A stretch of 64,000 bases of DNA, from positions 1 through 64,000 of the forward strand of contig CAJUQD010000004.1 in the NCBI GenBank assembly GCA_910588105.1, written 5' to 3'. This DNA is from an uncultured Oscillospiraceae bacterium. Lineage in GTDB: Bacteria > Bacillota > Clostridia > Oscillospirales > Oscillospiraceae. The translations under genes were made by a program, and so were the position numbers. The notes beneath the pieces are model-generated. The model searched no databases and was not told the origin of the DNA. It was given only the letters and a program-made list of their open reading frames with translations. Positions 1 to 8,918 of the stretch are shown in pieces. The first letter of the stretch is position 1, and every line of letters starts with the position of its first letter.

Positions 1-2
1 CG

Positions 3-398
3 GGGGCGGACGACTACATTGTCAAGCCCTTTGACCTGGACGAGCTGGGGGCCCGGGTGGCGGCCCAACTGCGCCGGGAGCAGCGGCGGCAGGGCGGGGG
101 CGCGGTGCGCTTTTTCGGAGAGCTGGCGGTGGACTATGCGGCCAGGACGGTCACGGCTGGCGGTCAGCCTGTCGTTTTGGCCCGGAAGGAATTTGACATT
201 CTGGAGCTGCTGTCCCTCAATCCGGGCCAGGTTTTTGACCGGGAGCGTATCTATGAGACGGTTTGGGGACTCGACGGGGAAGGCAGCAGCGATACCGTGA
301 TGGAGCATATCCGGAAAATCCGGGCCAAGCTGGCGGCTCATACGCTCCGCAGCTATATCGAGACTGTCTGGGGGTGCGGCTATAAGTGGAACGGCTGA
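3..398 (+). CDS. OmpR/PhoB-family response regulator, 3' part
   Basis: The reading frame is open from the left edge, so the start is outside the window. The first visible residues, GADDYIVKPFDLDEL, are the end of a receiver domain, with the conserved Lys-Pro of the phosphorylation pocket. A winged-helix DNA-binding domain follows: VLARKEFDILELL, then the recognition region DTVMEHIRKIRAKL, ending in a wing with VWGCGYKWNG. It should act as a transcription factor controlled by the kinase encoded just downstream. The pair probably regulates the ABC exporter genes at 1549-4727, judging from their order. The family is clear; the target is inference. Confidence 0.93.
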   Translation, partial: GADDYIVKPFDLDELGARVAAQLRREQRRQGGGAVRFFGELAVDYAARTVTAGGQPVVLARKEFDILELLSLNPGQVFDRERIYETVWGLDGEGSSDTVMEHIRKIRAKLAAHTLRSYIETVWGCGYKWNG

Positions 399-403
399 AG
401 CAT

Positions 404-1488
404 ATGGGCCTGAAACGCTCCTTTGTCCTGCTGGCCGTGCTGTGTCTGCTGGCGGCGCTGCTGCTGACGGCTGGCGTTTATGCGGTATGCAATTTTATCG
501 CCGGCGGCTATCCCCGGGGTGGTATTTCAATCGCGCCGGACGGGACAATTACAGCACTGGAGCAGCCCTCAGCGGAGCAGGAACGTATCCTGCATTTGCT
601 CGGTGGAATTCAAATAGCATCCATAGCGGTCCTGCCCGTGGCAGGGCTGGGCTTGGCTGGGTCTTGTTTTACCAGCTGAAGCTGAAAGGCCCCATTTCCG
701 TACTCCAGATGGGAACGGAGCGCATCCGGGCTCACGACCTGGATTTTACCATCCCGGAGGTATCCAAGGACGAGCTGGGGCAGGTCTGCGCCGCCTTTGA
801 AACCATGCGGGCAGAGCTACTGCGGAGCAATCAGGAGCTGTGGCGGCAGGCGGAGGAGCGAAAGCGGCTCAACGCTGCCTTTGCCCACGACCTGCGCAAT
901 CCAATCACTGTACTCAAGGGGACGGTGAAGCTGCTGCGGCGGGGCGCTGAGGATGAACAGGCATTGGAGCGGCTGGAGGTCTATACCCGGCGCATTGAGC
1001 AATATGTGGAGGCCATGAGCGGGGTCCGGCGTCTGGAGCAGCTGTCGGTGGAGCCCAGGCCGGTTTCTCTGTCCCAGCTGGGAAACGAGCTGGAGGAGAC
1101 TGCCGGACTGCTGGCGCCCGCCGTGAGCCTGTCCTGTAGGTTTCCAAAGGAGGGGTGGGTAAACCTTGACCACGGCTTGTTCCTGACCGTGGCGGAAAAT
1201 CTGATTGCCAACACTGTGCGTTTTTCCCGCTCCAAGCTGGAGCTCACACTGGAGACAGACAGCGGCTTTTTAACACTTACCGCCGCAGACGACGGCCCGG
1301 GTTTCCCCCAGGAACTGATCCAGAACGGCCCGAAACCCTTCGGAAAGCGGGATGGGGATGCCGCCCATTTTGGTATGGGGCTGTATACCTGCAAGCTGCT
1401 GTGCCAGAAGCACGGCGGGGACCTCCGGCTTCAAAACGGCCCAGGGGCGGTTGTTTTGGCTTCCTTCAAATTCCAGGGGCAGACTTGA
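404..1488 (+). pseudogene. sensor histidine kinase, broken by a frameshift near 659
   Basis: The gene starts at ATG 404, or at GTG 386, which overlaps the regulator. The first frame gives a transmembrane helix (MGLKRSFVLLAVLCLLAALL), a short outside loop and most of a second helix, then stops at 679. The rest continues in another frame from about 661: VLFYQLKLKGP, a HAMP linker, the phospho-acceptor box AFAHDLRNPITV, the N box AENLIANTVRF and the ATP-lid boxes ADDGPGF and GMGLYTCKL. Adding one base near 659-661 would join them into a normal kinase of about 360 residues. The gene is therefore either newly broken, a base-call error, or (less likely) frameshifted in translation. Every catalytic motif downstream is intact. 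Confidence 0.75.
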
Positions 1489-1511
1489 GGATTTCTTGAG
1501 ATTTATCCTTT

Positions 1512-1548
1512 ACACTCTCCTTATCCCAAACATAAGGAGAGTGTTTTT
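1512..1548 (+). promoter_or_regulatory. perfect hairpin that buries the ABC gene RBS
   Basis: A perfect 13-bp stem (1512-1524 with 1532-1544) encloses a 7-nt loop and is followed by a short T run and then the ATG at 1549. The Shine-Dalgarno AAGGAG (1534-1539) lies inside the right arm. The structure could work as a weak intrinsic terminator between the kinase and the transporter, as a translational gate, or as both. The pairing is seen directly; the regulatory role is inferred. Confidence 0.6.
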
Positions 1549-2223
1549 ATGCTCATACAGGCAAAAGGCTTATCAAAAATTTATGGCAGCGGCGAAAATC
1601 AGGTGGTCGCCCTGGACAAGGCCAACCTGACGATTGCCCCCGGGGATTTCATCTCCATAATTGGCCCATCCGGCAGCGGCAAGAGTACCCTGCTCCATCT
1701 GCTGTCCGGGCTGGACCACCCAACCTCGGGGAGCCTGACCTATGACGGCCAGGAAATCTATACGCTTTCGGACAAAGAATTGTCCGCCTTCCGACGCCGG
1801 CAGATGGGCTTTATTTTCCAGCAATTCAACCTTCTGCCGGTTCTGACGGCCCGGGAAAACATCCTGATGCCGCTGCTTCTGGACAAAAAACAGCCGGACG
1901 AAGGGTATCTGGATCAGCTGGCGGAGCTGCTGGGCCTCCGGGAGCGGCTGGACCACCTGCCTCACGAGCTGTCCGGCGGCCAGCAGCAGCGGGTGGCCAT
2001 CGCCCGTGCCCTGATCGCTCAGCCTGAGGTCATTTTTGCCGACGAGCCCACCGGAAACTTGGACTCCAAGAGCGGCGGCGAGGTGATGGAGCTGCTGAAG
2101 GGCATCCGTGAGCGGATGGGCAAGACGCTGGTGATCATCACCCACGACAACCGAATCGCCGCCGCGGCGGACCGGCAGCTGACCATTATGGATGGGGTCC
2201 TGTCGGAGGTGGAGGCGGGATGA
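1549..2223 (+). CDS. ABC transporter ATP-binding protein, MacB/LolD type
   Basis: This 224-residue ATPase has all ABC motifs: Walker A GPSGSGKST (about residues 39-47), Q-loop FQQFNLLPVL, signature LSGGQQQRVAIARAL, Walker B VIFADEPTGNLD and the switch histidine in ITHD. The DEPTGNLD form and the short length are typical of partners of FtsX-like permeases that export peptides or lipoproteins or confer resistance to peptide antibiotics. It overlaps the permease gene by 4 bases (ATGA), so translation is coupled. A two-component system lies directly upstream, as in BceRS-BceAB-type detoxification modules. The substrate cannot be read from the sequence. Confidence 0.93.
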   Translation: MLIQAKGLSKIYGSGENQVVALDKANLTIAPGDFISIIGPSGSGKSTLLHLLSGLDHPTSGSLTYDGQEIYTLSDKELSAFRRRQMGFIFQQFNLLPVLTARENILMPLLLDKKQPDEGYLDQLAELLGLRERLDHLPHELSGGQQQRVAIARALIAQPEVIFADEPTGNLDSKSGGEVMELLKGIRERMGKTLVIITHDNRIAAAADRQLTIMDGVLSEVEAG

Positions 2224-4727
2224 AACGCTATCATACCTTGGCGCTGCGAGAGCTCTTTGCCCAGAAAATGACCTCTTTTCTGATCCTCACCGCCATTGTC
2301 CTGTCCACCATGATGACCGCTGCCGTGGGGCAGTCCGCCGGCGTGTTGGCCGCCATGCGGGAGCAGCAGGCCATCTCCATCGGCGGCGATCGATATGCTA
2401 CCTTCGTGCAGCTCACCGAGGAGCAGGCCCAGGTTTTGGAGCAGGATCCCCGGCTGTCTTACGCGGGGCGGTTTGTTCCCCTGGGCGATATGGAACTGAA
2501 CGATCAACTCTCTCTGGATCTGGCAGAGTATTGGGGAGATGGGCTGAAAACCCGGCCGACCTACACCCGTCTTGTGGAGGGCCGTCTACCGGAGGCGCCC
2601 ATGGAGCTGGCCTTGCCGGAGGACGCGCTGCAATTTCTTGGATTTTTCGGAGAAATCGGTGATACGATCCGTCTCTCCTGTTCCAAGGCTCTGCGCCACG
2701 GAATTGTGCTGAACGCCTATGACTATACCGCGGAATTTACCCTGGTGGGGGTAACGGAGAGCAATTTCCTGGGCTATACCGGCGGTCATATTTTGGGCCT
2801 GGCCGGAGAAGGGACGGCGGCGGAGCTTCTGCCGGATGACTACCTCTATTACAGCGTGGACATCCGCACAGCGGAAAAGAAAGGCTTTCAGGAAGTAGTG
2901 GATGATTTGTGCGCCCAACTGGGCATTCATGAGCTGGATACCCTCTATAATATCCCGCTTTTGAACGCGCTGGGTATCCGATATGCTACAGAAGCCGCCG
3001 ATTCGGAGCTGGCAATGATGGATGACATCGGGTTCTCCTGGCTGCTGGCAGTCGGTATACTGGTAGTAGCCCTGATCCTGCTGGCGGCGGGGCTGGTGAT
3101 CTACAACATTCTGAAGATCGCTGTTTCCCAGCGGGTCCGGCAATACGGCGCATTGAGAGCCATCGGCGCGGAGAAGGGGCAGCTTTACACGGTAGTCTCC
3201 GTGGAGATCCTGCTGCTGTGTGTGGTTGGCATTCCGCTGGGATTGCTGCTGGGCTGGCTGTCCGCCAAGGGTATTCTGAGCGCCGCGCTGAGCCAGCTGT
3301 CGCCGGAGATGTTTCTGGCGCAGGATACCGAGCAGCTGCAGGGTCTGATTGCCGCAAACAGTGAAGGGCAGTGGGCCTATCTGCTGCTCAGCGCCGCGGT
3401 TACGCTGGCATTCGCCTTTTTAGCTGCGGCCCCTGCGGCCCGATTTGCGGCGAAAGTCTCTCCGGTTGCGGCTATGTCCGGAACAAACGTCAAGGTGAAG
3501 CGGAGCCGGGGCAGGACGAGAAAGATCCGCAGCTTTGAGCGGTATTATGCCTGGCTGAACCTGCGCCGCAGCCGGGGCCGCACAGTCATCACCATCCTGT
3601 CCCTGGTCATAAGCATCACCGTTTTTATTGCTCTGCAGGGGTTCCTGTCCCTGCTCAGCGTTGCGGGGTCCGTATCGGAACACCTGGGAGACTACTCCAT
3701 TGTCAACCAGGTGACTGGGATATCCCCGGAGGAGCTGGCCGCGATGGAAGCGGAAGAAGGTGTAGCGTTTGTGGCGGCGCAGCAGTTCTCCCTCTATCAG
3801 CTGGACGGTCAAAACCGTCCAGTGGGAATCGAGACAGACGTTGCGCTTGGTCCCGGCGAGACATTTCAGATGTTCGGACTGAATGACCGGTGGGTGGAGC
3901 ACGAATTTGCCGGACAGCTTACCGCCGAACAGCTGGCGGCGCTGAAGGCCGGAGAGGCCTGCGTGGTCCGAAACCCGCTTCCGATCACAGTTGAGGGGGC
4001 AACCTATGGTACGACCCATGTGGAGGAGGGCAGCGTTATCACGGTCGCGGGCAAGGAACTGCCTGTGCTGCTTTCCCTGAGCGGCTATGACGGCTATTTC
4101 AGTGTGGGGAACAGCGGCTTTGTCAACGGCGTCCAGGTATTGACCAGCGACCGGCTCTATCCGCAGCTGACCGGCACGGATGCCTATGCGGAGCTGCGGC
4201 CGAAGCTGGATGCAGACGCGGACCGGGAGGACTTTGACGCGGCGCTGGAGCAATTCTGCCAGCGGGTGCCTGGCACCTCGACGGTTTCCTATGAGCAGAC
4301 AGACCGGCAGATGGCGGAGAGCGCGGCCCAAATCAATATGCTGGCCTGGGGGCTGATCCTGTTTATTGGCCTGATTGGGGTTTTGAACATCATCAACACG
4401 GTCTATACCAATATCCATACCCGTATTGCGGAGATCGGCACCCAGCGGGCCGTGGGCATGAGCGCCCGGAGCCTGTATCGGACCTTTTTGTGGGAAGGCG
4501 CTTATTATGGCATGATCGCGGCCGTGATTGGCTGCATTGCGGGCTATGGATGTGCCATACTGGTGGAAGCTGCGGCGACGGATGAACTGCGGCTTGTTTT
4601 CCCGCCGCTGATTCCTATGGCGGAGGCGGCTGTGTTGTCCCTTGCGGCCTGCCTGCTGGCCACGGCTGTCCCCCTTCGGAAGATTGCGAAGCTGAGTATT
4701 GTAGACTCCATCGAGGCAGTAGAGTAG
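2220..4727 (+). CDS. FtsX-family ABC transporter permease
   Basis: An 835-residue membrane protein. One helix lies near residues 15-38 and is followed by a large outside domain. Three helices sit around residues 275-440 (containing AVSQRVRQYGALRAIGAEKG, a typical FtsX cytoplasmic loop). A second block then repeats the plan: a helix near 460, another outside domain, and three helices at the C terminus with IAEIGTQRAVGMSARSLYR. This is the duplicated FtsX layout of MacB/SalY-like permeases with two extracytoplasmic domains. It should pair with the ATPase at 1549. A strong terminator follows. The export role is known for the family; the substrate is unknown. Confidence 0.9.
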   Translation: MKRYHTLALRELFAQKMTSFLILTAIVLSTMMTAAVGQSAGVLAAMREQQAISIGGDRYATFVQLTEEQAQVLEQDPRLSYAGRFVPLGDMELNDQLSLDLAEYWGDGLKTRPTYTRLVEGRLPEAPMELALPEDALQFLGFFGEIGDTIRLSCSKALRHGIVLNAYDYTAEFTLVGVTESNFLGYTGGHILGLAGEGTAAELLPDDYLYYSVDIRTAEKKGFQEVVDDLCAQLGIHELDTLYNIPLLNALGIRYATEAADSELAMMDDIGFSWLLAVGILVVALILLAAGLVIYNILKIAVSQRVRQYGALRAIGAEKGQLYTVVSVEILLLCVVGIPLGLLLGWLSAKGILSAALSQLSPEMFLAQDTEQLQGLIAANSEGQWAYLLLSAAVTLAFAFLAAAPAARFAAKVSPVAAMSGTNVKVKRSRGRTRKIRSFERYYAWLNLRRSRGRTVITILSLVISITVFIALQGFLSLLSVAGSVSEHLGDYSIVNQVTGISPEELAAMEAEEGVAFVAAQQFSLYQLDGQNRPVGIETDVALGPGETFQMFGLNDRWVEHEFAGQLTAEQLAALKAGEACVVRNPLPITVEGATYGTTHVEEGSVITVAGKELPVLLSLSGYDGYFSVGNSGFVNGVQVLTSDRLYPQLTGTDAYAELRPKLDADADREDFDAALEQFCQRVPGTSTVSYEQTDRQMAESAAQINMLAWGLILFIGLIGVLNIINTVYTNIHTRIAEIGTQRAVGMSARSLYRTFLWEGAYYGMIAAVIGCIAGYGCAILVEAAATDELRLVFPPLIPMAEAAVLSLAACLLATAVPLRKIAKLSIVDSIEAVE

Positions 4728-4745
4728 AAGCGGATTGCATGATAA

Positions 4746-4781
4746 AAGCCCCGGCGTTCCATTCAGTGAACGCCGGGGCTT
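4746..4781. terminator. bidirectional terminator
   Basis: A 14-bp perfect stem (4746-4759 with 4768-4781) has an 8-nt loop. T-rich sequence follows on both strands (GCTTTT on plus, TTTTATC on minus). It separates the convergent permease genes ending at 4727 and 4786. Confidence 0.85.
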
Positions 4782-4785
4782 GCTT

Positions 4786-6372
4786 TTACAGCGCCTGGAG
4801 CATGACCGGGCCGCGCTTGGAGAGGACAGCGGCACACACCGCCGTCAGCAGGGCGAACAGCAGGAGCGGGAGGGCCAACGCGGCCCAGCCCGCCGTCTGA
4901 CTGCCCAGCCAGTACAGCCCGCCCGCCGCGGCCAGCGCCGCCATAGGGACGAACATGGCCAGGGTGGCAGCCAGGGACTGCTTGATGACCACGGTTTCAT
5001 TGACCGCGTCCAGCTTGGGGAAGGTCAGCCCCATCAGCATCCCAAACATGGCGTGGCCCACCGCAAAGAGCAGCGTGGCAATCAGAAGCACGGCGCCCTG
5101 CCACAGCTGGAACCCCAGCGCAATGGAGATGCACGCCCCGGCAATTACGGTACAGGGGAGGGTGAGCAGCAGCTGGAACCCTACCTTGACCCACAGCAGC
5201 GTACTGCCCGGCATGGGAGCCTCCCGCAGAATCCAGAGGTACTTCCCCTCCAGGCTGACGGAAGGGGCAGCGATAGGACAGGTACACAGGCAGAAGCAGA
5301 TCACAGCCGCCGCCATGGGCAGCAGGGGGAAATCTTCCATACCAACAAAGGCAAGCAGCTTCTCCCGCATCACCAGGGATGCCGCTCCAGCGGCCAGCAG
5401 CATAATCAGGCCGAGGCCGGCATTCCAGAAGTACATGGGCGTGCCAAAGAACCGCTGGGCCTCCTTCCGCAAAAGGGCCTTCTTTTGACTGGAGGCGGAT
5501 TGGGCGGAGAGCTTATAGTTGCTCTGGGCAGATCGGGCGGCGAAGGCTGTGACTGCCTGCCGGTAGACCCGGCCCAGGCCGAACACCACAAGGGCAAAGG
5601 GGAGAATGCAGCACACGGCGAAGGCCAGCAGCAGGCCCCAGTCCCCCATGATGCCCTCGCCCATCCACAGCAGGGGCGCGGCCCAGTTAAGGAAGTCCTT
5701 TATACCAGCGGCATTGACGGCAAGGCCGCTAATCATTCTGTTAAGGTTAAGGGAAAAATAGAACACCACAACCAGAAACAAGCCCGTTACGATGTTCTGT
5801 CCCAGCGCTCCCTTGGATACCCTGGCGGACAGAAAGGCCACCAGCGCCCCCAGCAGGACCGACAGCGCTGTATCCAGCAGAGGGAGGGTCAGGGCCGCGA
5901 TGACAAGCCGCACCCAAAAGAGAAGGCTGTGCCCCACGCCGTTCTGGGTCAGCATCGTGCAGACTACCCCGGCGGGGAGCATCACAAAGGCAGAGAACAG
6001 CAGGTTTTCCAGGTAGATGGCCGTCACCCGGCTGGCCATCAGCAGGGTGGAGGACACCGGCATACTCAGCAGCAGGTCGTTGTCCTTCCCGCCAAACACC
6101 ACGCCCTTGACGGCGAAGGTGGTGAACAGCAGCCCGCCCACCAGGGCGGCCATGCCCATAAAGATGAACACCAATATCTCCATATGCGAGGGGGCCAGCG
6201 CCTGCATCAGCATGTAGCTGTAAAAACCGGAGAGGTAGAGGCCCAGGCCGGCAATGACAACGACAGCGCCCAGGCCGGTGGCCGCCTTTTTCCGGCTGCG
6301 GCCCCGGGAATTGGTGGAGGAGAGCAGCATAGACTGGATGCTCACCTTCAGCAGGGTGAAAAACTTCTTCAT
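4786..6372 (-). CDS. ABC-2-like exporter permease, many membrane segments
   Basis: The start MKKFFTLLKVS at 6372 overlaps the upstream ATPase stop by 4 bases, which decides it over longer in-frame starts. The 528-residue product has about a dozen hydrophobic stretches (for example LLVLVFIFM-type segments, LGLIMLLAAGAASLV and MFVPMAALAAAGG). Its long soluble middle part resembles the putative ABC exporter permeases of Firmicutes that pair with a single CcmA-type ATPase. It is the membrane half of the 6369-7082 exporter. Its substrate is unknown. Family assignment rests on topology and pairing, not on a sharp motif. Confidence 0.82.
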   Translation of the reverse strand: MKKFFTLLKVSIQSMLLSSTNSRGRSRKKAATGLGAVVVIAGLGLYLSGFYSYMLMQALAPSHMEILVFIFMGMAALVGGLLFTTFAVKGVVFGGKDNDLLLSMPVSSTLLMASRVTAIYLENLLFSAFVMLPAGVVCTMLTQNGVGHSLLFWVRLVIAALTLPLLDTALSVLLGALVAFLSARVSKGALGQNIVTGLFLVVVFYFSLNLNRMISGLAVNAAGIKDFLNWAAPLLWMGEGIMGDWGLLLAFAVCCILPFALVVFGLGRVYRQAVTAFAARSAQSNYKLSAQSASSQKKALLRKEAQRFFGTPMYFWNAGLGLIMLLAAGAASLVMREKLLAFVGMEDFPLLPMAAAVICFCLCTCPIAAPSVSLEGKYLWILREAPMPGSTLLWVKVGFQLLLTLPCTVIAGACISIALGFQLWQGAVLLIATLLFAVGHAMFGMLMGLTFPKLDAVNETVVIKQSLAATLAMFVPMAALAAAGGLYWLGSQTAGWAALALPLLLFALLTAVCAAVLSKRGPVMLQAL

Positions 6373-7082
6373 TTCTCTCCCTCCAGCTCCAGGAACACGT
6401 CCTCCAGGGAGGAATCGCCCACCAGCTCCGCCGTAGGACCGGATTTTACCAGCCGCCCGTGTTTGATGATGGCGATTTTGTGGCACAGCTTCTCCGCCAC
6501 CTCCAACACATGGGTGGAGAAAAACACCGCCGAGCCTCCCTGGCACAGCTCCGCCAGATAGCCTTTCATCAGATGGGCGGCGGCGGGGTCCAGGCCCACA
6601 AAGGGCTCGTCCAAAATCAGCAGCCTGGGACGGCGGATGAAGGCTGAGATGAGGGCCAGCTTCTGCCGCATTCCGTGGGAGTAGCTGCCGATGGGAGAGC
6701 CTAAATTCCCTGTCAGCTCAAAGGCATCAGCGTACTTGCCGATGTCGGCGGTTCGCTGACCTGCTGGGATGTCGTACAGGTCGGCGATGAAGTTGAGGTA
6801 GTCAATGCCCTTCATAAACTCGTAAAGGTCCGGGTTATCCGGCAAAAAGGCGGTGACCTGCTTGGCCGCCACCGATTCCCGCTTGATATCGTGGCCGTCG
6901 ATGGTAATGATCCCTTCGGTGAAGTCCATCACCCCCGCCACCGCCCGCAGGGTAGTGGTCTTGCCAGCTCCGTTGTGGCCAATGAAGCCGTAGATCTCAC
7001 CGGGCCGGACATGGAGGGTCAGGTCATCTACGGCTCTCTTGCCGCCGGGGTAAGTTTTGGAATAGTGGTCAATGCGAAGCAT
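6369..7082 (-). CDS. ABC transporter ATP-binding protein, CcmA type
   Basis: A 237-residue ATPase with Walker A GHNGAGKTT (about residues 36-44), signature SYSHGMRQKLAL (SHGM in place of LSGG, common in this exporter family), Walker B LLILDEPFVGLD and a switch histidine in STHVLE. The family powers efflux or lipid/peptide export through an ABC-2-type permease, here the overlapping gene 4786-6372. RBS AAGGAG lies just upstream of the ATG at 7082. No regulator gene of the GntR type is adjacent. Confidence 0.92.
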   Translation of the reverse strand: MLRIDHYSKTYPGGKRAVDDLTLHVRPGEIYGFIGHNGAGKTTTLRAVAGVMDFTEGIITIDGHDIKRESVAAKQVTAFLPDNPDLYEFMKGIDYLNFIADLYDIPAGQRTADIGKYADAFELTGNLGSPIGSYSHGMRQKLALISAFIRRPRLLILDEPFVGLDPAAAHLMKGYLAELCQGGSAVFFSTHVLEVAEKLCHKIAIIKHGRLVKSGPTAELVGDSSLEDVFLELEGEK

Positions 7083-7149
7083 GGATAGTCTCCTTTCAAC
7101 TAGTTAAGTAGGATGATAGGGAATTTGCGGAAAAGCGCATATGAGGTAG

Positions 7150-7179
7150 TCTATATGCCAGAGATATGAACCACATCAA
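7150..7179 (-). promoter_or_regulatory. possible promoter of the exporter operon
   Basis: On the minus strand TTGATG and TATAGA are separated by 18 bp, about 70 bp upstream of the ATPase ATG. An 8-bp palindrome AACTAGTT lies between this box and the gene. Box matches are moderate. Confidence 0.4.
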
Positions 7180-7261
7180 AATAAGATATAAATTTGTCTT
7201 TTTCACGCCGTGCGAAATCAGGTGCAATCCATCTATTGTGCAGGGCCGATGATTTTTACGC

Positions 7262-7546
7262 TCAGAGATTGAAAGCAAAGGTGACGGCCAAAATAACAAC
7301 GGCTAAGGCAAGGATGATAAAGCCCCGCGGCCTTCTTTCCTCCCTCTCACTGGAGGCATATGCAGCGCCTATCATACCGGCGGCCATGGGAATGAGCAGC
7401 CCAAGGACTTTGGGCATAGATTTGCTTGACTGTCCGCTCATACCGACCTGCATGACCAGCGTATCTGGAAGCAGGAACCAGCCTGCGATGACAGCGATGG
7501 CCAAGGGAATGAGAAGAAGGAAAGGCCAAAAGCGTTTCTTATTCAT
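7262..7546 (-). CDS. small membrane protein, DUF1648-like
   Basis: A 94-residue protein with three hydrophobic segments: residues 6-26 (FLLLIPLAIAVIAGWFLL), about 45-63 and about 75-93. The loop after the first helix, LPDTLVMQVGMSGQSSK, resembles the DUF1648 / SdpI-type pattern (Pro-Asp, then Gly and Ser). RBS GGAGGT sits 7 bases before the ATG. It follows the XRE regulator by 66 bases on the same strand, so the regulator and this protein may form a small unit. Base composition is lower in GC than the neighbours, which hints at acquisition. Function is not known. Confidence 0.65.
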   Translation of the reverse strand: MNKKRFWPFLLLIPLAIAVIAGWFLLPDTLVMQVGMSGQSSKSMPKVLGLLIPMAAGMIGAAYASSEREERRPRGFIILALAVVILAVTFAFNL

Positions 7547-7612
7547 AATAGGTTACCTCCATATGTGAATCGTACACCTTTCGGTTTGTGGAAGGTCAAG
7601 AGTTTTTTGATT

Positions 7613-8680
7613 TTATCCTTGAAAATTGTCTTTCAGTTTCTCCATTGCCGCGCATAACCTTGGATCGCTGAGGTGTTCGTTGTTCTGACGCGCTTGTTGG
7701 ATTGCCAGATAAATAATTTGACGCAGCTGCTTATTGGTTTCCTGATGCGCAGTTTGTGCGGATGTTGATGGAAATAGTATCTCGTTGGGCGGCGGTGAAG
7801 GCTCGTTGAGTCCATCCAGATAGTCGCAGAGACTTTCGATCATCTGCCGTGTCTGTCCATAACGGCGGAATAATTCAACCTGCATGATGCCGCTCAGTTG
7901 GGTACGGTGAAAGAACAGGGACTCAAACTGCCAGATCACCCTGTTGATCTCCATGGATGTCTCAAGCGGGAACCCCAGTTTCTCGTCCAAGAGGCAGACC
8001 ATGCAGGTCTGCATTTGCTGGGTTAGATGCAGCAGCCGCTTTTGGAGCGTTGCGACCGCCTGATCCCGCTCACCGCGGCGCAGGTGTAATTCCATCCAGA
8101 TGATTGTTGGATCACCTGACAGCCTGGGCAGCTCCAACAGGAGCTTTTCAGCCTTGTCCAAATCGTCCTCCGTAAGCGCCATGACAGCCAAAGCTATCGC
8201 GGCAGACTGCCAAAATTCCGTGGAACCGCTGGCATGGACAGCTTGGAGCAATTCTTTCCGCCGCTGATTCCAGGCGTCCCGTTCCTCCATACTGGCGTCA
8301 GGGCAGACAGCCTGAAAGGCAGCATAAACTCCAGCGCCATGGTATTTTAACGGAATACTGGTAGGGTACTGATGCAGCAGGTTTTGCAGTATGGACTCTG
8401 CTGTTTGCCAGTCCTTAGTGCGGGCAAGCGTTAGGATATCGTTGATCTTCTGCTCCGCCTCACTGTCTGACAGTGTTTTCTCATAGTTCAGCAACATATC
8501 CACGTTGGTATCCAGCGCCCGCGCCAAAGGGCAGAGCAGCGTGATGTCAGGGTAAGAAGCGTTTGTCTCCCACTTGCTGACCGCCGGCGGCGAGATGCCG
8601 AGAACTGCTGCAAGCTGTTCCTGGGTCATGCCTTTTGCTTTCCGAAGCGCCGCGATATTGGCGCCGAGTTTTAATTCCAT
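7613..8680 (-). CDS. XRE-family transcriptional regulator with helical C-terminal region
   Basis: The N-terminal 65 residues form a clear helix-turn-helix: IAALRKAKGMTQEQLAAVLG, then ISPPAVSKWETNASYPDITL. The remaining 290 residues are mostly helical and contain TPR-like repeats (DWQTAESILQNLL, DDLDKAEKLLLELP), as in Firmicutes regulators that sense a ligand or partner through a solenoid. It is divergent from the UvrA-like gene, with a palindrome at 8783-8799 between them, so self-regulation and control of that gene are plausible. GC content is lower than in the core genes around it. Confidence 0.85.
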   Translation of the reverse strand: MELKLGANIAALRKAKGMTQEQLAAVLGISPPAVSKWETNASYPDITLLCPLARALDTNVDMLLNYEKTLSDSEAEQKINDILTLARTKDWQTAESILQNLLHQYPTSIPLKYHGAGVYAAFQAVCPDASMEERDAWNQRRKELLQAVHASGSTEFWQSAAIALAVMALTEDDLDKAEKLLLELPRLSGDPTIIWMELHLRRGERDQAVATLQKRLLHLTQQMQTCMVCLLDEKLGFPLETSMEINRVIWQFESLFFHRTQLSGIMQVELFRRYGQTRQMIESLCDYLDGLNEPSPPPNEILFPSTSAQTAHQETNKQLRQIIYLAIQQARQNNEHLSDPRLCAAMEKLKDNFQG

Positions 8681-8782
8681 GACAGTCCCCTCCCTGTGGA
8701 TTGTTTTACGTTTCCTGAGTTTAGTATAAGCGAGTGACCCGTAACGTGCAATGGAGATGTGTTCAGATGCGTTTCAGCTTTT

Positions 8783-8799
8783 CTTAACCGTTGGTTAAG
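8783..8799. promoter_or_regulatory. palindromic operator candidate
   Basis: CTTAACCGTTGGTTAAG has two perfect 7-bp arms around 3 bp. It lies between the divergent XRE regulator and the UvrA-like gene, just upstream of the plus-strand promoter boxes. A binding site for the neighbouring regulator is the simplest reading; this is inference. Confidence 0.5.
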
Positions 8800-8813
8800 T
8801 TTGCGATATGGTC

Positions 8814-8843
8814 TTGCGATAGTGCTGGGGTAGGTATTATACT
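8814..8843 (+). promoter_or_regulatory. possible promoter of the UvrA-like gene
   Basis: TTGCGA and TATACT are separated by 18 bp, 76 bp upstream of the chosen ATG. The palindrome at 8783-8799 lies 14 bp upstream of the first box. Confidence 0.45.
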
Positions 8844-8918
8844 GACAGTGTTTCGGACTGCGGCAGGCTATATGTGGAGGAACAGCAGATGCACCAGGAT
8901 ACAAAGGAGGAGACGGCA

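Noticed and set aside
650..670. Programmed frameshift in the histidine kinase
   Set aside because: No slippery heptamer or strong downstream stem was visible; mutation or base-call error is simpler.
4735..6561. 608-codon open frame on the plus strand
   Set aside because: It is the reverse-strand shadow of the exporter permease; the product is Gln/His/Gly-rich low-complexity text without domains.
7096..7299. 67-codon minus-strand ORF upstream of the exporter genes
   Set aside because: It overlaps the better-supported DUF1648-like gene and the promoter region, lacks an RBS and has no family.
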